Of a DNA stretch of 64,000 nt, positions 1-10,120 are shown in pieces; position 1 is the stretch's first letter, and each line of letters begins with the position of its first letter. Both the position numbers and the translations under genes were made by a program. Under the pieces are notes generated by a model. The model did no database searches. It was given only the letters and a program-made list of their open reading frames with translations, and was not told the DNA's origin. This DNA is from Liolophura sinensis (lineage: Eukaryota > Mollusca > Polyplacophora > Chitonida > Chitonidae), in contig NC_088295.1 of NCBI RefSeq assembly GCF_032854445.1, forward strand, positions 15,981,385 to 16,045,384. The letters are read 5' to 3'.

Positions 1-12
1 TGTGTGGTGATT

Positions 13-203
13 GAGAAGTGTATTGACGTACCTGTATGGTGTGTTTGTAGTGAGCAGGTGTTACACCTGTGGCTGGAGATGCTGTGCTCATGTGTGGAGG
101 TGGTAGAGAAGTGTATTGATGTACTTGTATGGTGTGTTTGTAGTGAGCAGGTGTTACACCTGTGGCTGGAGACACTGTGCTCCTGTGTGGAGGTGGTGGA
201 GAA
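13..203. repeat. 93-bp tandem duplication spanning an exon boundary
   Basis: Two full 93-bp units start at 13 and 106, and a third start appears at 199 (gagaag) before the sequence diverges. Each unit contains an acceptor-like GTTTGTAGTGAGCAG followed by the first part of the coding exon at 151-266. The unit is a multiple of three, so the reading frame stays open across the copies. The array may extend beyond the left edge. The simplest reading is a local duplication of an intron-exon junction, with only the last copy joined to the complete exon. Confidence 0.8.
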
Positions 204-266
204 GTGGTACCACCCCTGGTCTTTCATGAGGAGTCCAGGTTGGGTGCAGATCAAGTGTGAACTGAG
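151..266 (+). CDS. RUN-domain-like protein, penultimate coding exon (partial gene)
   Basis: This exon is open in one frame and encodes 38 residues plus two bases, ending in the peptide WVQIKCEL. It stops at a clear donor, CTGAG|GTAAGT. The acceptor is taken as GAGCAG|GTG after position 150, but copies of that junction lie upstream in the 93-bp duplication, so the 5' boundary is uncertain. The two leftover bases (AG) complete an Arg codon with the first base of any of three downstream terminal exons. The pattern [16 protein letters not shown] followed by LLSQF-F-L resembles the end of a RUN domain, the helical module used by Rab/Rap effector and trafficking proteins. RUNDC1 is my best guess for the family, since it carries the RUN domain at its C-terminus. 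The rest of the gene lies left of the window. Confidence 0.6.
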
Positions 267-1620
267 GTAAGTGCAGCTTCAGCTCATCGTCTTCATAAAT
301 ATCCTAGGAGAGCCTTAGAATTGCTGAGGTACTAGGTTGACTATTTGCCCATCTGATTTGTCTTTAACAGCTAGAGTAGTGATAAGGACACAACTTCATA
401 GGTATGATAGCAGCTTAGAATGTGTGTTTTTAGCATCAGAGAAAGTGCCTCTTCCAACATGGTTTGGTTTCATGTTGAGATTTTATGGGACTAATCCATT
501 ATCCTTTAAGGTATTACTGCAATGAAACGTAAAAAAAAATTGCTGCATTTTACATAAAATGATATTTGGATGCAATTTCTGGTATGGTTGTTTTCTTATG
601 GTAAAACTGGCATTTGTTTCATGGTTATTTTGAACAGTCAAAATGTGTCGTAGCAATATTTGTGTAGTCTTTTGTATTGCAACTATTCTAAGGCTCTCAG
701 ATGAAAGTGTAAAAAAAAAAAAACTGCTTGCTCACCCAACACTTTAACAGTTTGGCTGCTTTACTAATTAACCTGGCTGATACCTTGCTGTGTTCTATTG
801 GTGGAGTGAGTGACAACTGTGACATACAAAGTGTAATGATGCTGATCAGTGGGTGTTTATAAATGTGATAAACCTTCTGACATGATTAAAAAGGAGTATT
901 GACATTTTAAAGAAGACCAGATTGCTTGCATCTTGGTTTAAGTATTGCTTACCATCTACACCACTGACTGCTGGTTAACATAGGGTTATATCTTCATCTG
1001 GTGCAGTGTATCTCCGCTATCTCTGTTAACACTGCTTTCAGGGTTTTACGCTTTGCTTTTCAGCTTACTTCTGCATTTACTAACCATCTTCATTCTTCAT
1101 AATGTTCTGCTTTTCACAGGTTGTTGCATGTATATAGGTGGATAGTGAAGGAGGTGTGGCCAGTTAAGTGAATAATGACCAATGAATAACAAGAATAGAG
1201 GCGCACACTGTCACTTGTTCACCCATTGCAGGAAAACTTGCATAATTAACAGCTTGGCCTATCCATTATTATCTGCTTATTTGCTAAACTATGTGTGGAT
1301 TATCTGCTTTTTAACCTTTTCTGGTGTCTTCAAAAAGTAATAAATGATGTTTAAACTAAGCACCGGACTGGAAACTAATGCTTTCTGATCCATACACACA
1401 AAATTAGTTATTATTCTGTGTAATGCTTATTAAATAGTTATCTCTGGGGAACAGTTAACAAGATTATACCAAGAATAGAATGTATATCTTTACAATTATT
1501 CAGTATTTTAATAATTACTTTCGTCAATTAAGTTAAAACATTACTCTCTGAAGCTGGAAATCAACACCTTGTAAGGGAAACAGTGAGCAGTTGGTGTCAC
1601 AGTTTGGTTCTGTCTTTCAG

Positions 1621-1753
1621 GATTTTATCGCAGTTTGCCTTTAATTTGACGCTGGACTGGGAGCTACCTCTGAAGAAGCGGATGTTAGAAACAGTGACTG
1701 CTGGCGTTCAGGACATCTTAATCAAACATCACCTCTTTAGCTGGCAGCTCTGA
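1621..1753 (+). CDS. Alternative terminal exon A of the RUN-like gene
   Basis: The exon follows a strong acceptor (GGTTCTGTCTTTCAG at 1606-1620). It enters in the phase that completes the AG| left by the exon at 151-266, and encodes 43 residues before TGA at 1751-1753. It begins RILSQFAFNL and ends KHHLFSWQL. Exons B and C encode the same framework: R-[IL]-L-S-Q-F-x-F-x-L-x-x-D-[WF]-E-[LI]-P, then G-V-x-D-x-L-x-K-H-H-L-F-S-W-x-[LI]-stop. I find no canonical AATAAA between this stop and exon B, so it is unclear how a transcript ending here would be polyadenylated. It could be a less used or decaying copy, although its frame is intact. Confidence 0.7.
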
Positions 1754-2604
1754 AATTTTACAGATATCTCACCTCCTCAGCCTTACACAGTCTATCTCGT
1801 TTTAATTTATTATGTCCAATTTATATTTACAGATGCCATCATCGTGTACTTTATTGAAATCGAGTGATCTTATGCAGCAATATGAATATTGTGTTACATA
1901 TTTCTTCTCTGTTTGACTTTTACATGACATGGTAAATGTCTATATGTTGTGCTTATGTGTGTTTTTTGTTTTTAAATTAACACATTTTTTGCATTCTAAT
2001 TTGGAGTGCACAGATTGTTTTTGTTTTGTGGTGCTAGTGTATTTGTAAATTCATAGTGAAGTATGTTAAGAGTGTAATTTGATTTTGTGTGATTCTGTTG
2101 TGTCAGACTTTATGGATATGATTTACGTAGGAGGAGATAAATGTATTTATGAATGGGCAGTACATAGAGTTTATGATTGTTGTGACTTGTTCCAATTTGT
2201 GGCATGCCATATGTAAACAAACCCTCAGAAGTGACTGATGAGCACAGTGCTCAGTGATGATAATGCAATAGTCCCATTATGGTAAAGCAGAAGTGATTAC
2301 AGTTAGACATTGTCAAGAGCTCAGATTTGTTGAAGTTACATTCTGATACTGTGAAATACTACTTACATTTGCTTGTTTTGAAATGATAGTCTGAATTACA
2401 GATATTCATGGAAGATGTAACATTTTTACTGTTGACAATGTATAGCTGATTTTTTTTCTTTTGGGTAGTTTTAAGTGCAATACTATTATTCGTGTGTTGT
2501 TGTTGTCTATGTGGCTGGCAGTTGTGCCTGCGTGATGCCAGATTTCAAATCTAATCATCACATCTGTTTCTTTTCATTTTTCTCATGATTGTTTAATATT
2601 ACAG

Positions 2605-2743
2605 GCTTCTGTCTCAGTTTGGCTTCCATTTAACGACGGACTTTGAACTTCCCCGAAAAGCCCCTGTCCGAAGCCCCGGTGATCTAAAGGAAGGTGTTCG
2701 CGACATGCTGATTAAACATCACCTATTTAGCTGGGACATTTGA
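2605..2743 (+). CDS. Alternative terminal exon B of the RUN-like gene
   Basis: The acceptor is TTTAATATTACAG (to 2604). The exon is in the same phase as A and C and encodes 45 residues ending at TGA 2741-2743. It begins [10 protein letters not shown] and ends KHHLFSWDI. It differs from A and C by a two-residue-longer middle section ([10 protein letters not shown]), so length varies only in the linker between the two conserved halves. No canonical AATAAA is seen before exon C. Its intact frame, splice site and conserved C-terminal 12 residues argue against a pseudo-exon. Confidence 0.7.
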
Positions 2744-3622
2744 ACCTGTTGTACAAGGCTGATATCTAAAGTTGTCTCCCTTGAGGTTGTTATTCTACTC
2801 ACGTCTGTTCAGCCCAGGGTGGATCTTTTCTGTAAATTTATTGACATCATGAAATCCACAGTTAAAGGTAGTTGGGTAAAGATATGTACTTAAAGATAGT
2901 ATTGGTTGTACTGGTAACTTGATATACACATTGTATTTCCAGGTAAAGAACACTCAGATAATCATGTAATAAGATTTCATTTGCAGTGGATATACAGAAG
3001 TAACCTGCAGTACTTCTGTGACAGACTGTAAGATCATGTACATATAAACAGTATGCAAAGATAGATTTGCAGATGTAACATTATTATAGTAGTAGGAAGG
3101 ATGAATCCAGCTCCAGAAATAGTTTTTCATTACAAAGAATATCCTTAGAGAAAAAGCCATAGACTTGGGGGTCATGAATATGTTTTTCTGACAACCATTA
3201 GCATGCCATGCCTCAGTATTTTCACCATAACAAAGAGGCACTTAGTCAGGGCTGATATATTGATGCCATGACTAGTTGCTGTATGGTCAACTTACAGTTC
3301 ATTGTCTTCAATTTTCTCTCTTTATCTCCATCAGGACCTTGGATGTGTATTTAGGCGTTGTTCTCTTTGTCTCCTTATATTTCTTTTTAAATGTGTATAC
3401 GGTTATCAGCCTGTTTGAGCAGTGGATACCTGTAACCAGAGTAACCACTGTGGCCGCCACAGTGACCAAGGAGGGATATCTGCTTATGAGGGCACCACTG
3501 ACCAGCACAACCACTGTAATCACTGACTGGCCTTTGAGCCATGTAACAGCCAGGTAACCTGACCTGCATAACCCATGCCTGCAGGCCAGTTATCATTGTT
3601 TGACTTGCTTCCTGTCTTGCAG

Positions 3623-3755
3623 ACTGCTGTCTCAGTTTTCCTTTAACCTGTCCAAAGACTGGGAGATCCCCATCCAGCCAGCTGTGCTCAGACCTTTAAG
3701 GGATGGTGTGCGGGACATGCTGTGTAAACATCACCTGTTCAGCTGGGACCTGTAA
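3623..3755 (+). CDS. Terminal exon C of the RUN-like gene
   Basis: The acceptor is CTTCCTGTCTTGCAG (to 3622). The first base completes an Arg codon, and the exon encodes 43 residues ending at TAA 3753-3755. It begins RLLSQFSFNL, continues SKDWEIPIQP and ends KHHLFSWDL. It is the only one of the three followed within 320 bp by a canonical AATAAA (4052-4057), so it is probably the default 3' end. Splicing from 266 to 3623 gives a 3.4-kb intron that would contain exons A and B. Confidence 0.72.
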
Positions 3756-3765
3756 CCTGGCTGAG

Positions 3766-4224
3766 GACTGTGTCACCCTCTGTCATGTGTCCTAGCTTGT
3801 TCCCCCCCCCCCTCCCCCATGTACCCTGGCTTGTCACCCTCCCTCATGTGGGGGGGGGGGGGGTGGACAAATGCCCAGGCAGGCAAAGCCCTCTTAGGCA
3901 AAAATCCTGCTGGACAAAAGCTCTGCGAACAGTATTACGGCTATTTGATGAATATGTGGATATAGCATGTTTGAAGTAAACCTCAAATTTATGTTGAATA
4001 TATGTCAAATTGCCTCAAGTTTTACATAGTAGCAAATACTTGTTAACAATTAATAAATATCATTCTGAGGACATGTCTGGATACATTTTGTGGGTTAAAT
4101 AAGACCCTGGGGATATTGTCCAGCAGGGTTTTCATCTGTGGGATTTGTGCACAGGATGTTTGTCCTTGAGTCCCCTCATGTATCCTGGATTGTTACCCTC
4201 CCTCATGTACCCAAGCTTGTCACT
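3766..4224. repeat. Short tandem repeats in the presumed 3' UTR of exon C
   Basis: Variants of a roughly 27-bp unit, CTTGTCACCCTCCCTCATGTA plus CCCTGG, occur at 3766-3848 and again at 4174-4224. Between them lie a C homopolymer tract and a G homopolymer tract (about 3803-3818 and 3849-3863). They lie just downstream of the exon C stop codon and on both sides of its AATAAA signal. Confidence 0.6.
4052..4057 (+). terminator. Poly(A) signal AATAAA after exon C
   Basis: A canonical AATAAA lies 297 bp after the TAA of exon C, within ACAATTAATAAATATC. It is the first such hexamer I find downstream of any of the three terminal exons. Confidence 0.5.
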
Positions 4225-4303
4225 ATTTGAAGGATCACCTTGGTTTATCAACCTCTCCATTACGTACTTTCATAACTTTCTTAAAATTGTACCTCTTTCA
4301 TTA

Positions 4304-4430
4304 TAGAGATCTAGTTAGAAGTTCAACATGTAACTTGTAATTTCAGACTAGAATAGATACTAGTGAACTAATTTTGGTTTGAAATTACAAGTTACAAGTT
4401 GAACCTCTAGCGTTTAACTAATGGTCTCTA
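4304..4430. mobile_element. Foldback MITE-like element
   Basis: Arms at 4321-4345 and 4380-4404 are inverted copies matching at 24 of 25 positions, with a loop of about 34 nt. Weaker inverted similarity continues outward (TAGAGA-CTAGTTA on the left against TAACTAATGGTCTCTA on the right), giving an element of about 127 bp. It has no coding capacity. The class is unknown; it could simply be a non-autonomous DNA transposon remnant. Confidence 0.6.
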
Positions 4431-6350
4431 CTTGCTGAAATGTGGCCTCACTTCTCAGCTACTCAGTATTCATTGGCTGCCATTCTCTACATGGGAGTGA
4501 AGTGTGATTTATCCCAAGCATAAGGCACACCAGGTGTGTTTTTAATCTTGCCTTGGACAAGAATTTTGTAAAATCACTGACTTCAGTTGATGACCACTTG
4601 TAACTAAGCCACACATGAGAAAATTCATCAACATGTTGCAAAAGATCTATGGTTGATCTATGGATACGCCAGGTTGATCTACTTATAACACTGACTGTCG
4701 GAATTTGTCGCAGATAAATCCATGTATAAGAGCTTGGCCCACTGTCATTCCCAGCATTTCAGCAATGGTATTCTAACTTGCCTTTTAGCACAAAAGTTTC
4801 AGGAATTCCATTGTCTATGGCTGAATGGTGTAGCTGTGGTAATGATTATGAATATATTTATCTTTCACATCTTCTATATTGTTTTTACTCTGCCTTATCT
4901 CTTCCTTATCTATCTAGCCTTCCCCTTGATATTCCTGGGAGCTGAAACCTTCCAGATGACTCTGTTGCCTCTTGCATTGTAACACAACTGTGTCTTTATC
5001 CTGTGTTCTTCCACTTCCCAGTAAAAACATACTTGTCACACTTAATTCCTTGTTTCCTACCAGAACATCACTTTGTCCCCCAGCATTGAAACTCTGTTCC
5101 TTTTCTTGAGAAAAATGTCATAAAATGATTACATCTGTCATAAATTCTATTGTCAAATGAAAATTGTTCAACAGCCATGCCGATTTTGCAAAACATTCTG
5201 GCAGAAAACAAGGAAGTGTATGTCATTGGCATTATATCCCTTGCACCCCTTGTCTATGGCTGGTAGCTCTCTGTGGAGTTAAGTGGTAGGCACGTGTTGT
5301 GCTGCCGTGTTGTTCAGTGATTTATTTCTAGCTGTGTTTAAAGGTATCTCTTTGTTGTGTTGTGTAATAGCTTATGTAATAGGCTACCAGATAAAGGTGA
5401 CCTTGTAAGGTCACATATCTTACTTATGTCTGAGTGAGTTTAAGTACAACTATTGTAGTATTACAATCTGATGCAAATCTGGTTAAATATAAATTAAATT
5501 TTGAGGTCTATTTTCAACAATTTCTGATATTTGCAGGTAGATATCAGAAATTGTTGAAAATAAGACTAGAGCGTTTAATTGAATTAATGCAGACCAGGCT
5601 TGTGTTACTCTTGTGGGGATGGAGTATTTAATCAGGCTCATTACTATCTCAAATAGCCCCACCATCCCTCCCAGGGATGTAGAATATCTCTTATATGTAA
5701 GTAAAACATAAATAATGTAGCACCCCCACCTTCTGTGATCAAGATATATAAATAGTTACCTTGTATATGTATGTATATATTGATAAAACATGACAGGATA
5801 TGAATCCAGTTGTTTTCATTGTGTCGTATAAATATTTGACCATACCGCTAAACCAAGGCAAAGGATCACTTGTCTTAAGTCAGTATGTGAATCACACCAG
5901 TGTAGCTGTATGTTAGAAATGAACTGAGAAGATAAGGTGTGGTAATCTGAACAGAGCATATGGCTCTTTTATTGCATTTCTGTACCTGTATATGCACATG
6001 TATATCTGTATCTAGTCGTATACTTTGTCAACTCAGATGCCATGTTCTGACTAAGTAAATATTTATTGGAAGTATTTCAGATTTATTAAAGCCATAATAT
6101 AATTGTTATATATAATTTAAGATGCCTGTGTCTCTGTTGTCTGATATGAGTCAGAATGTGCTCGAGAGGCAATGTGATGAAATCCAAAGTTGTACATTTT
6201 GGCATGTATCTGCGTATTGTTTACAATAAAAGTTAAGAAATAGGAGATATGAAGTGTATCTCCATTAGACTCTCATATTACATGCAGGCATATTATGGTA
6301 GAAACAAGAAGAAAGGAAAACGACCTGGTTTATGGAAAATTAGTCATATG
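4431..6350. other. Gene-free stretch
   Basis: Apart from the hairpin at 5509-5562 I see no coding exon, SINE or tandem array here. Open frames are short and lack splice signals or family resemblance. Confidence 0.5.
5509..5562. repeat. Perfect 22-bp inverted repeat with 10-nt loop
   Basis: The arm TATTTTCAACAATTTCTGATAT (5509-5530) is perfectly reverse-complemented at 5541-5562, with spacer TTGCAGGTAG. Weaker complementarity continues outward (AATTAAATTTTGAGG against GAGCGTTTAATT). A short foldback MITE is the likely explanation. Confidence 0.75.
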
Positions 6351-6630
6351 TTATATAGTGATATGTGTGGTAAGTAGATCTTGACGAGATTGAACAAAGC
6401 GAACATTGGTATATCCAGAAATGTTGTTATATACACTGATCTTCAATATATGTGAATCTAGAAATCGGTTTGGGTTGAATTTTCCGAGAACAAAATTGTT
6501 ATTTATATTGACCAAGGAAAAATGTAGGTGTGAATGATTTCCCAGGTTGTAGATGTGTCTGTTGAGTTTTGGTAAATAATACAACAGCAATTTGTTTTGT
6601 AATCATTGGACCCAGAAACATCTGACACTT

Positions 6631-7263
6631 ATGATGATCAATAATTCTATTGTAATCTTTGTCGTGTTTTCCACTGTGATCATTTTTAACTTGAGAGATG
6701 TCAGTTACGCAACATTTTTCGCTCAGAATATCACCAAACATCATTCTGAGATCCCCAGAAATATCGCCATCAATTTTCTAGCTACATGTGCTTTAGTAAA
6801 TAGACTGCTGGTTAGTTTCACTGACGCTACGGATGGACTCTTTGTTCAAGGTCGTTGTAGAACACAAATGTCCGTGTTGCTTTGTGTTGCCTCCCTACTA
6901 CTTTTTTGTTGCATGGTTTTTACGCTGAAAAAAATTTGCATATGGTATAGATCACGTAAGGTGTTCAGTTCTGGTCCAACCGTGAACAACAGAGACACAT
7001 TGAGATTTGACATGGCGCAGCGCGATGCCAGCTTCAAGCCGTCTATTCAGCTGAAATACATCTGGCTTTTATCAGATCATCCCAACAGTAATTGTGCCGA
7101 CAGAACTGCGGTGTGGTTAATGTGTGCAGGGGGAAAAAGCTGGCATATTTCTCCACTCGGGCTTCAGTGTGCATATTCCCATATGCATATACATGTACCA
7201 ATGACCTGGAACAACAAGTACCTGCTTACAGCTGGGAAAACTGACCAGTTGTTATCTACCTGA
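6631..7263 (+). CDS. Possible single-exon membrane or secreted protein, unknown family
   Basis: This is one of the longest uninterrupted frames in the window: 210 residues from ATG 6631 (a second ATG follows at once) to TGA at 7263. The start gives a hydrophobic N-terminus (about residues 4-21, NNSIVIFVVFSTVIIFNL) that could be a signal peptide or anchor. A second hydrophobic stretch lies at about residues 79-98 (MSVLLCVASLLLFCCMVFTL), followed by a basic flank (KKICIWYRSRK), as expected of a membrane anchor with a cytosolic tail. An N-glycosylation sequon (NIT) lies between them. AATAAA occurs 83 bp after the stop. I recognise no domain. It could be a taxon-restricted gene or a chance frame. 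Confidence 0.4.
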   Translation: MMINNSIVIFVVFSTVIIFNLRDVSYATFFAQNITKHHSEIPRNIAINFLATCALVNRLLVSFTDATDGLFVQGRCRTQMSVLLCVASLLLFCCMVFTLKKICIWYRSRKVFSSGPTVNNRDTLRFDMAQRDASFKPSIQLKYIWLLSDHPNSNCADRTAVWLMCAGGKSWHISPLGLQCAYSHMHIHVPMTWNNKYLLTAGKTDQLLST

Positions 7264-7345
7264 ATATTGGATGGCACCACTTTCGCGGTAGTTTCTTGAT
7301 TTGGCGTCTGTCATGTGATGTAACTATTTTGTTAGCAGCCCACGA

Positions 7346-7351
7346 AATAAA
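7346..7351 (+). terminator. Possible poly(A) signal for the 6631-7263 frame
   Basis: AATAAA lies 83 bp downstream of the TGA at 7261-7263, in the context CACGAAATAAAATGTG. It mildly supports that frame being transcribed. Confidence 0.35.
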
Positions 7352-9676
7352 ATGTGTAGAACCTGAATTATGAGGGGTTTTTTTTAGACATGCCAACGGC
7401 TACACTCGTGATAATATCATGAGCTCAAACGCTGAATCCAAACTATTTACTAATAATATACTAAAAATCCAGATCTACTTACATGAGTGATTGGGGTGTT
7501 ACGTGGAGTGCAATATTAAACATGTTAACAGTAAATGGCGGCTTCGCTCATGCAAAAGTTTTAGATGCACCAACATCACGTAATATAACTTAAAACTGTC
7601 ATGAATCATACATTCATTGGCAAATGTGGATAGGGCCAGATTCCTATAGTTTTCAAACTAAACGTATGTCCTAATAGTATGTGAGTACACGTAATGATGA
7701 TCTACATATATGGGTCATTGAGGCTTGGCATATATGTATTAGATAAGGCACGGGTAGACCAATAACTTTGTTAATGTTTTAATTAAAATTAAATATTAAG
7801 CCATTGAAAGTTCTGGATGCATAAAATACAAAAGGGATGATTCATTTGTAAGAAAAGGGAAAATTTGAGCTGATACTTTGTGAATCTCAGAAGACTATAA
7901 CAAATGAAGATCTACGATTTCAGTGAAGAGATTCGTCCCGTAATATATATACTACATCTGTTCAGTTTTATGGACGCGTTTAGCGCTGTGTTTCATCAGA
8001 ATGGCTAAGTAGACTCAACTATGCCATGGTACCACCACCCTCTGCTAGATTTGACACCTGTCTAAGACGACCAGCTTATATTTGGAGTTTCACGAATAAC
8101 AGTCCAGACGACGCTGAGTTTGGAGGATGCCTTTATGAAAATCGCCAATATGGAAACTTAACTTAAATAGAACACCCGTGACAACAGAACAAATATGTTG
8201 CACTTTACAACGATGTGCAGGTGCCCAATTTTGTTTAGTCAGTTGAGAGGCGTTAAAAAACTGGTCGAAGCTGTAATCGCGAATTGCATAGCGATCGTTT
8301 ATCGAACATCTGTCGGGTGTAATGGATGTGATACAGGTGTTTTTATCTCCTATTCATTTTACATATATACATATAGAGGTACTGAACAACGGCTTGTGTG
8401 TATCTAGAACGAAGGTATGTCGTTCGTAGAACCAATCCGATTCCACATAAAGCAGGCGTAGATATTTTGGGGAAGGCTGCAGAATTGTCTCAGTCGGCCA
8501 TAAGCACTTCGACCACCGCCTTATTAATTCTTGACGAGTGGTGTTCGCGTGGAGGAAATACCACTGTCTTATTACATGCACCTTATTCCTGACTGAATGT
8601 CGACAGGCAGCCTCATAAGCCGCTGCCCACGTCGGGCGAAATGCAAGAGGACAAACCATAAGCCACCAGCAAACATTCGCCCCCAATCCTAAGGTATCAT
8701 CCGCCAACACAGGTGTCAAAATTGACACGCTAATCCCGCGAGACAAATTATAAGTGATGTTGCCTTAATGAGGCTCACAGCACGTGAGAATAAGTTGATT
8801 GGCAGGTGTCTGGAGAGAACCCAGTGGGGAGCTGGGTGGGTAGAAGGAAGGACTAATCTCCGCGGTAAAGAATTAATAGTTTGTATGACGTTAGTGCAAG
8901 GGAAAACTGGAAAATGAACTCTGACTCGAGTTAAGCATGTGGACTGGAACGAAAACAAGAAACGGTCACCTAACAGATTTCAAATAATCAAAATTAGTTA
9001 AACCAAAAAGTGACAGAAAAACGTCATAAATCACGAGTTATCTTTCCTTGGCGTCGGAGTTATTGAGAGGGAAAGGGAAATTGTTTTTAAACTTCCCAAC
9101 AGTGAATTGAGCGGGATTCCATGTGCTGCATGTTGATCTGTTTTCCCGTACCTTAACGAGATACTAAAAAAGGCATCTACATTAATACCATTCACAACAA
9201 AGTAATGCGATTTGAGATTTTTAATTTAAAAACATAAAACACAGTTGTTTTCTGGCAAAAGTACTATTAACTGCAATGAAATCTGAAGTCATTTCCACAT
9301 TATTTCTGTCTTGTGGAAAGGATTGCTGCACTCTTTAGTTTCCCAGCACGTAACCAATCGATCATTATTCTGCCGCTCTGGATGACGAATTTCAGTTCGC
9401 TTACCACGCCAAAAGAGCGATGTCTCCTGCATTACTCATCAACATAACAGTGACAAACGTCACCTCGGAAGGGGCAATAAAATTACATTAACTCTCTTTA
9501 ATTTCTTTCTTTAATTTATTATACACGACGTATTAAAAAACAGCATCCTTATCAGTGTGCGACATGGTTCATTTTGTTTGCACCATTCTTACAAGATGTT
9601 TCATCATTTCTGAATTTGACAACACACACAAATTAAAAGGGATATTATTATAAAACAATTCTATAACCTAAATAGC
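7352..9676. other. Gene-free stretch
   Basis: No convincing exon, SINE or tandem array. A 130-codon minus-strand frame at 8354-8746 has no recognisable feature and overlaps frames on the other strand, so I do not call it. Confidence 0.45.
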
Positions 9677-9808
9677 TTACATCGGTGTTTAGAACGTCCG
9701 CCTCAAAGTCGGGAGACCTGAGATCAAACCCGGGTTGTGTCATTCCAAAGACATTGGGAATTTTATAAGTTGCTGCCTCGCTTGGTTGATAAAGTCGGGT
9801 GTTAAAAG
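9677..9808 (+). mobile_element. Fragment of tRNA-derived SINE family 2 (5' part)
   Basis: The segment with TTAGAACGTCCGCCTCAAAG and GAGATCAAACCCGGGTTG (a B-box-like motif) matches the head of the longer element at 16618-16998. The match continues through the shared CTGCCTCGCTTGG segment. The 3' half is missing. Confidence 0.6.
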
Positions 9809-9892
9809 ATATTTTCCCTTCCAAAAATTTTATCTTCACCACGTCACTTTTATGGCTCCGTAATAAACTTAAAAAAAACACTGGCAAAGTTT

Positions 9893-10120
9893 TCTCCGCG
9901 GTTTAAAGGATTTTTCCATGGATACAACTTTCCTCCGCGGTTTAGCCATTTTTTCCGCGGTGTAAACCTGTTCTCGGTGGTCTAAATTTTTTTTCTCCGC
10001 GGTTTAAATTTTTCCACAGCGGTGGGAAGGTAAAGTTTATCTCTGCGGTGGAAAAGCTTACACAACAGAGAAAAGGTTCATTTCTCCACGATTTACTAGA
10101 TTTTTTCTCCTCGGTGTAAA
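9893..10120. repeat. CCGCGG-containing minisatellite
   Basis: About seven degenerate copies of a unit close to TTTCTCCGCGGTTTAAATTT, spaced roughly 25-35 bp apart. CCGCGG is preserved in several units (about 9895, 9934, 9954, 9996) and degraded to CTCGGTGG, CTGCGG or CTCGGTG in others. Confidence 0.7.

Noticed and set aside
4-270. An 88-codon frame that looks like a Cys/Trp-rich repeat protein
   Set aside because: The repeats come from the 93-bp duplication of an intron-exon junction. Only the part after 150 has exon support.
8354-8746. A 130-codon minus frame
   Set aside because: No splice, poly(A), signal or domain evidence, and overlapping open frames exist on the other strand.
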